NCBI GenBank assembly: GCA_016719565.1 | Contig: JADJYU010000001.1 | Coordinates: 248,001-312,000, forward strand | Reading direction: 5' to 3' | DNA length: 64,000 nt | From: Ignavibacteria bacterium | Lineage (GTDB): Bacteria; Bacteroidota; Ignavibacteria; Tepidaquicellales; Tepidaquicellaceae | The notes under the pieces: model-generated | Seen by the model: only the letters and a program-made list of their open reading frames with translations | The model's database searches: none | Told to the model about the DNA's origin: nothing | Part shown: positions 36,733 through 45,404 of the stretch, piece after piece | Layout: every line of letters begins with the position of its first letter | Position numbering within the stretch: position 1 is the first letter of the stretch | Position numbers and translations under genes: made by a program

Positions 36733-37725
36733 ATGGAAACATCCGATATTAAATCAAAACCGTTAAGCCTGAAATTTGACGGAATAAAGCCGTTCGACCC
36801 TTACTTAAACCTTGCTGAAGAAATAATTAAACTTAAGAAGGAAATGAATGCCGTTATACTTGCCCATTATTATCAGGAATCTGAGATTCAGGATCTGGCG
36901 GATTTTATTGGTGACAGTCTTCAGCTGTCTCAGCAGGCGGAGCAGACCAAAGCTGATGTTATTATTTTTGCAGGAGTTCATTTTATGGCAGAGACTGCAA
37001 AAATACTTAATCCGGGCAAACCCGTTCTGCTTCCGGATCTGAATGCCGGTTGTTCGCTTGCTGAAGGATGTCCCGCGCCCTTGCTGAAAAAATTTAAAGA
37101 AAAATATCCTGACCATATTGTGATAAGTTATATAAACTGCACTGCTGAGGTTAAAGCCATTTCAGATATTATCTGCACTTCATCAAACGCAGTCAGAATA
37201 ATCGAACAGATTCCAAAGGATCAGAAAATCATCTTTGCGCCTGACAGAAATCTGGGAAGATATGTTATGCAAAAATCGGGAAGAGATATGGTTTTATGGC
37301 AGGGCGCATGTATAGTGCATGAAACATTCAGCGAAAGAAAAATAAACAAACTTAAATTTGAAAATCCGGATGCGCTTCTGATAGCGCATCCCGAATGTGA
37401 GGAAACCGTTTTAAGCAATGCGGATTATATCGGATCGACAAGCGGTCTGCTGAATTTCGTAACCGAATCTGAAAAGAATGAATTCATCGTAGCAACAGAA
37501 CCGGGAATAATTCATCAGATGCTTAAAAAAAATCCGGAAAAAACTTTCATACCTGCGCCGCCGGAGTCAAGCTGTAACTGCAATGAATGCCCATATATGA
37601 AACTGAATACGATTGAAAAATTGTATCTGTGCATGAGGGACAAAAAGCCTGAAATAATTCTTGATGAGGATATAATGAAAAAAGCGTTAGTGCCGTTGGA
37701 GAGAATGCTGGAGATGAGTAAATAA
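36733..37725 (+). CDS. nadA: Quinolinate synthase A
   Basis: 330 residues. NadA condenses iminoaspartate with dihydroxyacetone phosphate in NAD synthesis and binds one 4Fe-4S cluster. Visible features: VILAHYYQESEIQDLADFIG, VHFMAETAKILNP, AGCSLAEGCPAP (first Cys ligand region, about residue 110), WQGACIVHETFS (second, about 196) and SSCNCNECPYM (third, about 283). Length and motifs fit the standard bacterial enzyme. No nadB or nadC is in the window. It ends 9 bp from the 3' end of the convergent RNase P RNA gene. Confidence 0.96.
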   Translation: METSDIKSKPLSLKFDGIKPFDPYLNLAEEIIKLKKEMNAVILAHYYQESEIQDLADFIGDSLQLSQQAEQTKADVIIFAGVHFMAETAKILNPGKPVLLPDLNAGCSLAEGCPAPLLKKFKEKYPDHIVISYINCTAEVKAISDIICTSSNAVRIIEQIPKDQKIIFAPDRNLGRYVMQKSGRDMVLWQGACIVHETFSERKINKLKFENPDALLIAHPECEETVLSNADYIGSTSGLLNFVTESEKNEFIVATEPGIIHQMLKKNPEKTFIPAPPESSCNCNECPYMKLNTIEKLYLCMRDKKPEIILDEDIMKKALVPLERMLEMSK

Positions 37726-37733
37726 TAAATTAT

Positions 37734-38114
37734 ATTCCGTTAAATAAGCCGGATCCTGTTTCCTTTTTACAAAGGATGACGATCATTTATCTTATCTTTA
37801 CATTGCTGTAAAGCTTTTTGCAACCTACCCCGGGAATATACAAAGCGGACAGTTCTTAAATTCCCTGTACATGGTCTTGCTCCTGGTGAGGTTTGTAGAT
37901 CCCGGAGATCACTCTCCGGATGGTAGGCTCTTACCCTGCCTTTTCACCCTTATCGCCGGCAAGCCGGGACGGTATATTTTCTGTTACACTTTCTGTAAAC
38001 AAATCTTGCGAAATGATTACCCGGGATTATCTCCCGGCACCACTGTCCGTTACGGAGTCCGGACTTTCCTCACATCCTGAAAATTCAGGACAGCGCGATC
38101 GTCTTTAACGGAAT
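37734..38114 (-). ncRNA. rnpB: RNase P RNA (M1 RNA), bacterial type A
   Basis: The catalytic RNA that trims tRNA 5' leaders. On the minus strand the 5' end ATTCCGTTAAA and the 3' end TTTAACGGAAT (37734-37744) pair exactly as helix P1. Just inside come GAGGAAAGTCCGGACTCCG (the universal P3/P4 approach, about 38065-38083), the GTGGTGCCGGGAG stem, a CAGGGTAAGAGCCTACCATC segment, and ACCTACCCCGGG/ TTGCAA complement near the P4 3' half. A 3' CCGGCTTA precedes the end. The length of about 380 nt is typical. Open frames here, on the other strand, are shadows. Confidence 0.93.
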
Positions 38115-38156
38115 AGAATTTATAAAGAACATTAAAAATATTTATCTTTACTGCGT

Positions 38157-38579
38157 TTAATTTTTACTTAATTCATCAAGTGCTTCGTTTGCAAGTCTGT
38201 CTGCAGTTTTATTCTTATCTCTCGTAATGTGAGTGATCGTATATCTCTTTTGTAAATTTTTTAAACCATTAAAAAATTCCTGCGAAAGTTTTATCATATC
38301 AGAATTTTTGATCCTGTATTCTCCCCTTACCTGCTTAACTACCAATTCGCTGTCGCAATAAAAATTTACCTGCTCAAAATCGATCTTCAGGTTTTTTATA
38401 ATTTCAATACTTTTAATTAAAGCTTTGTATTCCGCAGAATTATTTGTGCCCGTGCCGATATGTTTTTTATATTCAAATGCCGGTTTATTATCACTGTCAT
38501 AAACCACTATCCCTATTGCGGAATTTCCCGGATTACCTCGGGAAGCGCCGTCAGTATAGACACTGATATATTTTATCAT
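38157..38579 (-). CDS. rnhA: Ribonuclease HI
   Basis: A 140-residue RNase H-fold enzyme that degrades the RNA strand of RNA-DNA hybrids. Catalytic motifs are VYTDGASRGNPGNSAIG (first Asp), TNNSAEYKALIKSIE (Glu), FYCDSELVVKQVRGEYRIKN (Asp) and ITRDKNKTADRLANEAL (last Asp). It lacks the basic protrusion, as in many small RNase HI proteins. It is 43 bp upstream of rnpB on the same strand and 7 bp downstream of the zinc-ribbon gene. Confidence 0.93.
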   Translation of the reverse strand: MIKYISVYTDGASRGNPGNSAIGIVVYDSDNKPAFEYKKHIGTGTNNSAEYKALIKSIEIIKNLKIDFEQVNFYCDSELVVKQVRGEYRIKNSDMIKLSQEFFNGLKNLQKRYTITHITRDKNKTADRLANEALDELSKN

Positions 38580-38585
38580 GATGTA

Positions 38586-39512
38586 TTAACCGTTACTCTG
38601 AAGTTCTTCTGATATCAGTATTCTCCCGCATGACTGGCAGGTATAAATATTTTCAGCGGTTTTGATCTCAATGACTCTTTGCGGGGGAATGGAATTATAA
38701 CAACCCGAGCAGTTTCCGTTTCTGACAATTGCAGTTGCTTCGCCATTATAAGAACCGTTAATTTTTTCATACAAAGTCACAAACTCCGGAGCCAGTTTTG
38801 AAATCAGATCATTCCGTTTCTCAAGTAATGCTGATTCATCCTGCAAATATTGTTCATTCAACTCATTCAATTGCTTTTCTTTCTCACTTAATTCCCCGCT
38901 AAGCTCAGTGAGATCTGTTTCTCTGCTGTGTGAATCAATATTAAGCCCTTCTATTTCTTTAATGATCTCTTTAATTTTCTTTTCGTTTTTTTCAACAATC
39001 ACAAATAAGGATTCAATGGCTTTTGTAATTTCATCATACTCAGTATTGGATCTCACGTTAAATTTCTGTTCATCATATTTATTTATCTTCTCTTCATATG
39101 ATGAATTTTCATCTTCAAGAGAATTCTTTTCATCAGTCAGATTTGTAAATCTTTCTTTCTCAGCGCTCAAAGATCCGGATAATCTTTCAACTTTGCTTCT
39201 TATAGTTCTGATCTCAGATGGCAGATCACCTTTTTCCTCTTCAATATCTGCAAGCTCTTCATCAATCTCCCTGAGCTCTAAAAAGATTTTAAGTATACCT
39301 GTTTTCTTTGGTATTTCAGATTCATCCTCAGCAGCTTCAAAAGTAAAAAACACAGATGCTCCGGATTCTTCACCGGCCGGCTCTTCAGAATCCGGTGAGT
39401 GGTCTGAATTGCTGCTGTTAATATCCTGACTATGGATATCACCTTCATTTTTAAATGCATTCTCTGAGGCGGAATTTTCGTCTGATATTTCGTTATTTTT
39501 AATTTCTGTCAT
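38586..39512 (-). CDS. Coiled-coil zinc-ribbon protein (COG1579/CT398 type)
   Basis: 308 residues. An acidic, Ser-rich N-terminal extension of about 75 residues (NEISDENSASENAFKNEGD) is unusual for the family. It is followed by a long antiparallel coiled-coil hairpin (FLELREIDEELADIEEEKG through LNELNEQYLQDESALLEKR), and at the C-terminus a zinc ribbon: GNCSGCYNSIPPQ with ICQSCGR-type second pair (YTCQSCGRILISEEL). Homologues are CT398-like proteins of uncertain role, possibly linked to secretion or transcription. It overlaps the NIF3-like gene by ATGA (the restored frame) and precedes rnhA. Confidence 0.8.
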   Translation of the reverse strand: MTEIKNNEISDENSASENAFKNEGDIHSQDINSSNSDHSPDSEEPAGEESGASVFFTFEAAEDESEIPKKTGILKIFLELREIDEELADIEEEKGDLPSEIRTIRSKVERLSGSLSAEKERFTNLTDEKNSLEDENSSYEEKINKYDEQKFNVRSNTEYDEITKAIESLFVIVEKNEKKIKEIIKEIEGLNIDSHSRETDLTELSGELSEKEKQLNELNEQYLQDESALLEKRNDLISKLAPEFVTLYEKINGSYNGEATAIVRNGNCSGCYNSIPPQRVIEIKTAENIYTCQSCGRILISEELQSNG

Positions 39513-40122
39513 TGTAATATTTTTATAAGTTTGAAATCATTTTCCTTTATAACTATGATCAGCTCAATATTAAAATACTTAGCTGATTCCTCAAGTGTTT
39601 TGTCAAATGAAACTTCAGATATAAGAACTTTTTTACAAATGTTTCAGGAGTTCCTGTTTCGGTTTTTAACCTTTGATTAAGTTTTTTCAAAAGACCGGTA
39701 ATAGATATTTTACGCTTCAAAGTATAGGACTTTCCTGAAATCTTAGTATCAAGCTTCACAAAATCATAGATCTCATAAGCTGTCTCTTCATAAGGGTGCG
39801 CTTTTAACATCGCTTCAATTATGCCTGTTAAATTATCCGGACTGCATTCCGTCTCCAGTCTTATCTCTTTTTCATAACTTATCGTGTTTTTCTTTCCCGA
39901 AAATGGTTTTGCATTATTATTTGGTCTGAAAGTACCGGTTCCGTTTAATCTGAAAGAACAGTTGTCGTAATTTCCAATTTTACCCGCTCCTGCTTTTGAC
40001 ATTTCGCTGAATAGTTTTTCCAGATGAGAATCCGGAACATATACAGCAAGTTTTTTCCTCTTTTTTATCAGATAGAAATTATTTTCCGATAAAATCTCTG
40101 AGTTAGTAAATATCTTTTTCAT
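39509..40122 (-). CDS. NIF3 (DUF34)-related protein, YqfO CutA-like domain; frameshifted 3' end
   Basis: About 204 residues if repaired. The core is KLAVYVPDSHLEKLFSEMSK, AGAGKIGNYDNCSF, GTGTFRPNNNAKPF and AHPYEETAYEIYDF, the CutA-like insert domain of NIF3/YqfO proteins (COG3323). The flanking metal-binding halves of full NIF3 are absent. The frame ends in LTKHLRNQLSILILS, but one more base in the T-run at 39629-39634 gives FVKKVLISEVSFDKTLEES and continues to a TGA overlapping the ATG of the next gene. Position and coupling match the NIF3 slot of a cluster known elsewhere. Function is not established. Confidence 0.75.
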
Positions 40123-40150
40123 TTATCTGAATCAATTTTTTACACATAAA

Positions 40151-40183
40151 AAAAAGTGTATCTTTAATCGGATACACTTTTTT
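40151..40183 (-). terminator. Intrinsic terminator downstream of metF
   Basis: AAAAAGTGTATC (40151-40162) pairs with GATACACTTTTT (40171-40182) around an 8-nt loop. On the minus strand the stem is followed by a U-run, fitting the end of the metF transcript. The flanking A/T tracts would also let it act in the other direction. Confidence 0.75.
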
Positions 40184-40330
40184 CAGCTTTTTTTTCCGGA
40201 ATCAGGCTTGAAATTTCGAATTTGCCTGTTTTCTGTAAAACAACAATTATAATAAATCAGATATTTGCTTAATTTCATTTAACTAAAATATACACGTCAG
40301 TTTATAAAAACAAGTTACTAAATAAATTGA

Positions 40331-41281
40331 TCAGATATTCAGTTTCTTCATAAGTTTTTCAATCGGTTTAGAACTTTGCATTATATAAAAGTGAAGCGAA
40401 GGAGCACCTTTGTTTAGAAGTTCTTCAGACTGCTTAAACGCCCATTCAACGCCTATATCGATCACGTGTTCAGGTTTTGCTTCCTGAATTTCATTCGAAA
40501 ATTCATCCGGAATTTCCACGAAAAAATTTTTGGGGATCGAATTCAGATGATTTTTTGAAGTAAGGATCTTCAGTCCCGGTATGACAGGGACATTAATTCC
40601 TGCTGCCCTGCATTTATCCACATAGTCTAAATAGTATTTATTTCTGAAAAACATTTGCGTGACAATATAATGCGCGCCCAGATCAATCTTTTCTTTTGCA
40701 ATTTTGATATCTGAATTTATATTCGGAGCTTCGAAATGCTTTTCAGGATAACCGCTGATACCTATGCAAAAGTTTGTCGGCGCAGCATCCAGAAGATCTT
40801 CTTCGAGATAATGTCCCGCATTCATATTTACAATTTGCTTTACCAGTTCTGTTGAATAAATATTGGAAGTCCTTCCTTCGGGAACCGGCTTTTTAAAACT
40901 TAATTCATCACCGCGGATTGCAAGAATATTCTCTATGCCAAGATAATTCAATTCTATCAGAGCGTCTTCAGTTTCCTCCTTTGTAAATCCGTTGCATAAA
41001 ATATGCGGTACAGTATCTATGTTAAATTTATTTTTTATGGCAACGCTTATTCCGATTGTACCCGGTCTTTTACGCATTACTTTTTTACTAATGCCTTTCG
41101 GAGTTTCTACATAGTACACTTGTGATGGGTGTGAAGTCACATCGATAAACGGCGGTTCATACTTTAGCAGTTTTTCAATGGAATTAAAAAGTACATTAAT
41201 ATCTCCTCCTCTCTGCAGCGGAAGGATCTCGAAACTTATCAGAGGTTTCGTCGCTTTAGCTAAATGATCTACTACTTTCAT
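40331..41281 (-). CDS. metF: Methylenetetrahydrofolate reductase
   Basis: A 316-residue TIM-barrel flavoenzyme that reduces 5,10-methylene-THF to 5-methyl-THF for methionine synthesis. Motifs: ISFEILPLQRGGDINVLF with the conserved Glu, VDVTSHPS-type loop (PFIDVTSHPSQVYYVET), ILAIRGDELSF at the FAD site, CIGISGYPEKHFEA, and FFRNKYYLDYVDKCRAAGI and VIPGLKILTS. The length matches family members of about 300 residues. It lies downstream of the TolB-like gene but is separated from it by a hairpin, so it may have its own transcript. Confidence 0.93.
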   Translation of the reverse strand: MKVVDHLAKATKPLISFEILPLQRGGDINVLFNSIEKLLKYEPPFIDVTSHPSQVYYVETPKGISKKVMRKRPGTIGISVAIKNKFNIDTVPHILCNGFTKEETEDALIELNYLGIENILAIRGDELSFKKPVPEGRTSNIYSTELVKQIVNMNAGHYLEEDLLDAAPTNFCIGISGYPEKHFEAPNINSDIKIAKEKIDLGAHYIVTQMFFRNKYYLDYVDKCRAAGINVPVIPGLKILTSKNHLNSIPKNFFVEIPDEFSNEIQEAKPEHVIDIGVEWAFKQSEELLNKGAPSLHFYIMQSSKPIEKLMKKLNI

Positions 41282-41287
41282 AATCCG

Positions 41288-41309
41288 AAAAACGGATAAA
41301 TCCGTTTTT
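41288..41309 (-). terminator. Short hairpin terminator after the TolB-like gene
   Basis: AAAAACGGA (41288-41296) and TCCGTTTTT (41301-41309) form a perfect 9-bp stem with a 4-nt loop, 20 bp past the stop of the TolB-like gene and ending 7 bp before the metF ATG (41281). The U-run is within the stem, so its strength is uncertain. It could instead control metF as a leader hairpin. Confidence 0.5.
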
Positions 41310-41329
41310 CAAAACAACCTTTCGTTTAG

Positions 41330-42322
41330 TTATTTTAATTTTATATAAGACGGATGAAGATTAAATCCGCCCTCCGCTATTATTTCAGAACTGCCTGAAC
41401 TTACATTTATGATTCCTACACTTAATCTGCTGTCAGTGCCGGCATCATACAGAATCCTGTCATTATCCATCCACTGAAATGTGCCGACGTTTCCGCCGCT
41501 AACATTCAGATTTCTTGCGTTGCTTCCGTCTGCATTCATTAGATACAAATCCACATTGTTGTTATTGATCACTACAAACGCAATCTCATTTCCGTCAGGT
41601 GAAAATCTGGGTACGTTTGAACTCGGAAGTCCTTTTGTCAGCGGAGTTTCTACTCCATCCTTAAAAATTCTTACAGTACCGCTGAGATTATTATCAAAGC
41701 TTGCATATACAAGCTGCTTACCGTCAGGTGAAAAATCCGGTTCGAGATTAGCGTCATTATTCAGACTGATCTTTGAAATATAATCATTCGATTCATCATT
41801 GAGATCAGCTATCATTATAGACTTACTGCCTTCATAAAACGAAGAGAAGGCGACCTTATTCGCATCCGGTGAAAGCACCTGCATATTGGAGTATGAACCG
41901 TCTGTGATTAACTGCGGCTGCGCTCCGTACTGATTTGTATCAATTACAAAGACCGATAAGACGTCTTCGTATTCGGAGTTGAACATAATTTCCGAACCGT
42001 CCGGCATAAAGGTCGGATACATTCCGTTCCAAACCAAAAAAGTATAATCCAGATTCGGATTATCCACATCTCTTATAAGATATACAAAACCCTGATCTGT
42101 ATAAAACGTGATCTGCTTTCCGTCCGGTGAAAATTTCGGTCTCATACAATTCTCTTCAATATCGGTAAGCTGTTTTTTATCCGAACCGTCCTCATTCATA
42201 ATAAATACCTGCAGGAATTCTGAAGTACCCTGATTGGAGCAATAAGCTATTTTTTTATTCTGACCGAACGCAATTGAAAACGTTGTCAGAAATATTATTA
42301 CTATTAATTTAATATTAAGCAT
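41330..42322 (-). CDS. TolB-like PD40 beta-propeller protein, exported
   Basis: About 330 residues from the ATG at 42320-42322, chosen because it starts a proper signal peptide (LNIKLIVIIFLTTFSIAFGQ). An earlier in-frame start at 42370 would bury that signal. The mature part is a string of PD40 repeats: FSPDGKQITFYTD, FMPDGSEIMFNSE, LSPDANKVAFSSF, FSPDGKQLVYASF and FSPDGNEIAFVVI. This is the TolB propeller pattern without the TolB N-terminal domain. Probably periplasmic or surface; partner unknown. Confidence 0.78.
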   Translation of the reverse strand: MLNIKLIVIIFLTTFSIAFGQNKKIAYCSNQGTSEFLQVFIMNEDGSDKKQLTDIEENCMRPKFSPDGKQITFYTDQGFVYLIRDVDNPNLDYTFLVWNGMYPTFMPDGSEIMFNSEYEDVLSVFVIDTNQYGAQPQLITDGSYSNMQVLSPDANKVAFSSFYEGSKSIMIADLNDESNDYISKISLNNDANLEPDFSPDGKQLVYASFDNNLSGTVRIFKDGVETPLTKGLPSSNVPRFSPDGNEIAFVVINNNNVDLYLMNADGSNARNLNVSGGNVGTFQWMDNDRILYDAGTDSRLSVGIINVSSGSSEIIAEGGFNLHPSYIKLK

Positions 42323-42464
42323 TGTTAAAAAAATTTTGAAATGACCGGTAAAAATAAGAATCGAAAACATCTAATTAAAGAGATTAAATTTGTCTTTTAT
42401 AATATTCCGGCTTTTAATAAGACAATGAATATCAGCACTATAAAGATCTGGAAATATTTACAAA

Positions 42465-42503
42465 AACCCCGGCTGAAGTTTATCAATATTTTCAACCGGG
42501 GTT
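42465..42503 (-). terminator. Terminator of first tandem T9SS gene
   Basis: AACCCCGG (42465-42472) and CCGGGGTT (42496-42503), extended by a TGAA/TTCA pairing, lie about 35 bp past the stop of the 888-residue T9SS gene. In the minus direction a T-run follows. An almost identical hairpin follows the paralogue at 46593, so this element was duplicated with the gene. Confidence 0.7.
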
Positions 42504-42539
42504 ATATGAAAATCACCGTTAAGTTTTATTAGCCTGAAT

Positions 42540-45206
42540 TTACTTCAGAAGGATCATTTTCTTTGTATCTGAAAATTTGTCTGTCTGCAGATTACAAAAA
42601 TAAACCCCGCTCGCGAGATCAGTTCCGTTTAATTCCACTTTATAATATCCGGCAAGTTTAAATTCATTCACAAGTGTCTTAACTTCCCTGCCTGTATTAT
42701 CATATATTTTCAAAACAATTTTTGAATCTTCAGGAATGTCAAAATTAACAAGAGTTACCGGATTAAATGGATTTGGATAATTCTGCGACAGTCTGAATTT
42801 TTGGGGAACACCTATCTGTACAATATTCATCAATTCGAAATATTCGAAGTTTCCGTTGAAATCGATCTGCTTCAGTCTGTAATCATATTTTCCCGATTGT
42901 AAATTTCTATCTTCAAATGAATAAACATTCTGATGTGCTGAATTTCCGGCTCCGGATTCAAAGCCAATATTTATCCAGCCTGACTGCTCATTACCTGTTA
43001 ACTGCCGCCTTTCAATTTCAAAACCCGAATTATTAATTTCTGATAATACACTCCATTGGAGTCTGACATTGTTTTCATAAACGTCTGAAGTAAATGATTC
43101 AAGTTCTACAGGCAGCACTTCATTTATCTGACCAAATGATATTGCAAGTGGCGACCCGAAGAGAGGACCGGGAGTAATGACTGTTGTATTACTTTCAGAT
43201 CGTCTGTATTGCAGTCCAATAGTACCTGTAGAATTTTGAATGCCTACTGTGTTTGCATTTAATCTGTTGTTATAGTAATTATTTAAAAATGTCGAGCCGC
43301 TTTTTGAATCATCAAATTGAACTGTAATTTTTCCATTATCAATTCCGCATCCGGCTGATGTTTCTAAAATAACCTGACACGATACATAATCATTTGAGTC
43401 GAATACGGCATTATAAATTGGCAGTCTGTCATATGTAACAATAAATTTATTTCCTGAGATTTTGTATTTTAAATTTCTGCCGAGGATTTCAGGGTCGAAA
43501 TAATTGCATTTATACCAGAATGGAAAAATCGCCGGACGGGGTGCTGATACTGACGGAATCTGAACAGGGCTTGATGATGTCATGCCTGTCAGTGAACTTC
43601 CCAAACCAATTATTCCGTTTGTTGAAATTACAATTGTATCATAACATACTCCGAAAAATCTGAATTTATTGCCGTCTGTTATTACATCCGGTAATCTGAA
43701 ACAGCCGTTGAATATATTACCTGCTGTGAAAGGAACCTGTGCAACTCCTCCCGCTATAAGATTTACGCTTCCCGTTGTATCTTCCCAATTGAATACCGGC
43801 TGATCGGGTATGCAGTTTGCATCTGATGAAGAATTTAAGAAATAATATCCGCTGATATCTGAATAACCATAATTCGGATTGAGAACTGAAAAAAATGATT
43901 CTGCTGTATCATTATGATAAGCAGTATCGGAGGTCAAACTTGTCCATGACCTGACGATATAATTCTCATAGTTATAAGTTTGATAATCGAAACTTGGTAT
44001 GTATGGATCAAAATTAATTATGTGCGTTTGTCCGGTGCTTATAGTATCCTGCTTAGTGTCCTGATAAACTAAACTGCTGCCTTCTTTAATTTCTAAATGC
44101 ACATCAAAGAAATTATTCTGGTTTTTAGGTCCAAAGTTCTTAACTGTTACTTCAGGAATAATGGATTCAATATTTGAGCATTTTACATAATATGAAGAAT
44201 CAAAAACAGGTTTATTAACAAATGTCACACCTACATCATCAGAATCATTTGTAAATACAGTACTTATAATTGATTCACCTGCAGCCCAGCCGTTGACACT
44301 GTCAATAAAGAAAACATTTGAGGCCGGTCCATAAAATATAAAAGGGGGTTTATCCAGACGTAACTCTGACCAGTTGTCTCCGCCGTTTACTGTATTCAAA
44401 ATTGTAGTTGCATATTGTTGGTGACTCCCGACAATCCAACCGGTCTTACTGTTTATAAATTGAATAGATCTCAAATACAAATCCGCGTCAAAAATTTTTT
44501 TCCAGGAATTTCCACCGTTAGTAGATTTTATAACATCTCCTGTAATTCCAATTGCCCATCCCGTATTTATGTCTATAAAATCAATATCTGCAATTGATAA
44601 GCGGATTGTATCTGCGTTTGATGTGTAATTCCAGCTGGATCCGCCGTTATTAGTTTTTAGAATTATTCCTTCATAACCATCTTCACCTGTTCCGCCTACC
44701 CAGCCTGTATTTTGATCCAAAAAAAATCCAGTATTAATATTAATATCCCAATATTGTAAATCGTCCCATACTTTATACCAGTTGGTTCCGCCATTTGTGG
44801 TTTTGATAACTGAGTTGCTTACAGCCCAGCCGTTATTAAAATCTGTAAATTGAATAATATATATATGATTTGTAATACCACTTGATTGGCTTATCCAGTT
44901 AATACCTCCGTTTGTTGTTTTAAGTATTAAACCTCCATTCCCGGCTACCCATCCGGTATTCATGTCAAGAAATTGAATTAATCTCAAATTTTTATTTAAT
45001 TCTTGCAGTATGCTCCAGTTCTTTCCGGAATTTGTAGTTTTTAAAACAGTACCATTATAACATACTGCCCAGCCGGTATTGAAATTTATGAAATGTACAG
45101 AGCTTGGTGAGTTAATATGACTACCATATTGTAAATACCATTCACTTTGTGATAATAACGCAGTATTCATAAACAAAATCATTATTACTAAAAAAAAGTT
45201 TTTCAA
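42540..45206 (-). CDS. T9SS-sorted secreted repeat protein (tandem paralogue 1)
   Basis: 888 residues starting at TTG (KNFFLVIMILFMNTALLSQ signal peptide). Residues 20-310 contain about seven Ycf48/BNR-type repeats with GWAVCYNGTVLKTTNSGKNW-like loops. A middle region of Ig/CARDB-like sheets follows (TVKNFGPKNQNNFFDVHLEI), then LPVELESFTSDVYENNVRLQW and a fibronectin-like domain. The C-terminus has LSQNYPNPFNPVTLVNFDIP, VLKIYDNTGREVKTLVNEF, LASGVYFCNL and a final KKMILLK, a type IX sorting domain. Secreted and surface-attached or released; ligand unknown. The neighbouring gene at 46593 is a close paralogue over its whole length. Confidence 0.85.
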   Translation of the reverse strand: MKNFFLVIMILFMNTALLSQSEWYLQYGSHINSPSSVHFINFNTGWAVCYNGTVLKTTNSGKNWSILQELNKNLRLIQFLDMNTGWVAGNGGLILKTTNGGINWISQSSGITNHIYIIQFTDFNNGWAVSNSVIKTTNGGTNWYKVWDDLQYWDININTGFFLDQNTGWVGGTGEDGYEGIILKTNNGGSSWNYTSNADTIRLSIADIDFIDINTGWAIGITGDVIKSTNGGNSWKKIFDADLYLRSIQFINSKTGWIVGSHQQYATTILNTVNGGDNWSELRLDKPPFIFYGPASNVFFIDSVNGWAAGESIISTVFTNDSDDVGVTFVNKPVFDSSYYVKCSNIESIIPEVTVKNFGPKNQNNFFDVHLEIKEGSSLVYQDTKQDTISTGQTHIINFDPYIPSFDYQTYNYENYIVRSWTSLTSDTAYHNDTAESFFSVLNPNYGYSDISGYYFLNSSSDANCIPDQPVFNWEDTTGSVNLIAGGVAQVPFTAGNIFNGCFRLPDVITDGNKFRFFGVCYDTIVISTNGIIGLGSSLTGMTSSSPVQIPSVSAPRPAIFPFWYKCNYFDPEILGRNLKYKISGNKFIVTYDRLPIYNAVFDSNDYVSCQVILETSAGCGIDNGKITVQFDDSKSGSTFLNNYYNNRLNANTVGIQNSTGTIGLQYRRSESNTTVITPGPLFGSPLAISFGQINEVLPVELESFTSDVYENNVRLQWSVLSEINNSGFEIERRQLTGNEQSGWINIGFESGAGNSAHQNVYSFEDRNLQSGKYDYRLKQIDFNGNFEYFELMNIVQIGVPQKFRLSQNYPNPFNPVTLVNFDIPEDSKIVLKIYDNTGREVKTLVNEFKLAGYYKVELNGTDLASGVYFCNLQTDKFSDTKKMILLK

Positions 45207-45404
45207 TTTGATATCCTCTTATTTAAAATTTTAAATTCAGAGATTCAGATGGGTCGGAATATAGACCGCAATTGCAGAAATGGAGGAAATTAATTAACAA
45301 AATCTATACATGTTTAACACACCAATAATCTCTGCATAAATACTTATAATCGAACTTAACAATCTAATAAATGTATGATAAATGTCATATGATCTGAATC
45401 ATAA
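45207..45404. repeat. Duplicated upstream region, copy 1 (about 200 bp)
   Basis: The DNA upstream of the first tandem T9SS gene matches that at 49266-49465 almost base for base, including ATATAGACCGCAATTGC, TTTAACACACCAATAA and ACTTATAATCGAACTTAACA. Within it CCGCAATTGCAG (45266-45277) is an imperfect form of the palindrome in copy 2. Conservation outside the coding region suggests a shared promoter or leader. A possible Bacteroidota-type promoter on the minus strand (TTG, 17 bp, TATTTATG) is visible but weak. Confidence 0.7.

Noticed and set aside
37871..38108. Overlapping open frames on the plus strand
   Set aside because: They lie inside the RNase P RNA gene and have no protein family signal.
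38908..39429. 173-codon plus-strand open frame, Ser-rich
   Set aside because: It is the antisense shadow of the coiled-coil zinc-ribbon gene; the Ser richness comes from the Glu/Lys-rich coding strand.
41330..42370. Longer version of the TolB-like gene
   Set aside because: The upstream start adds 16 residues in front of a good signal peptide that begins at the ATG of 42322.
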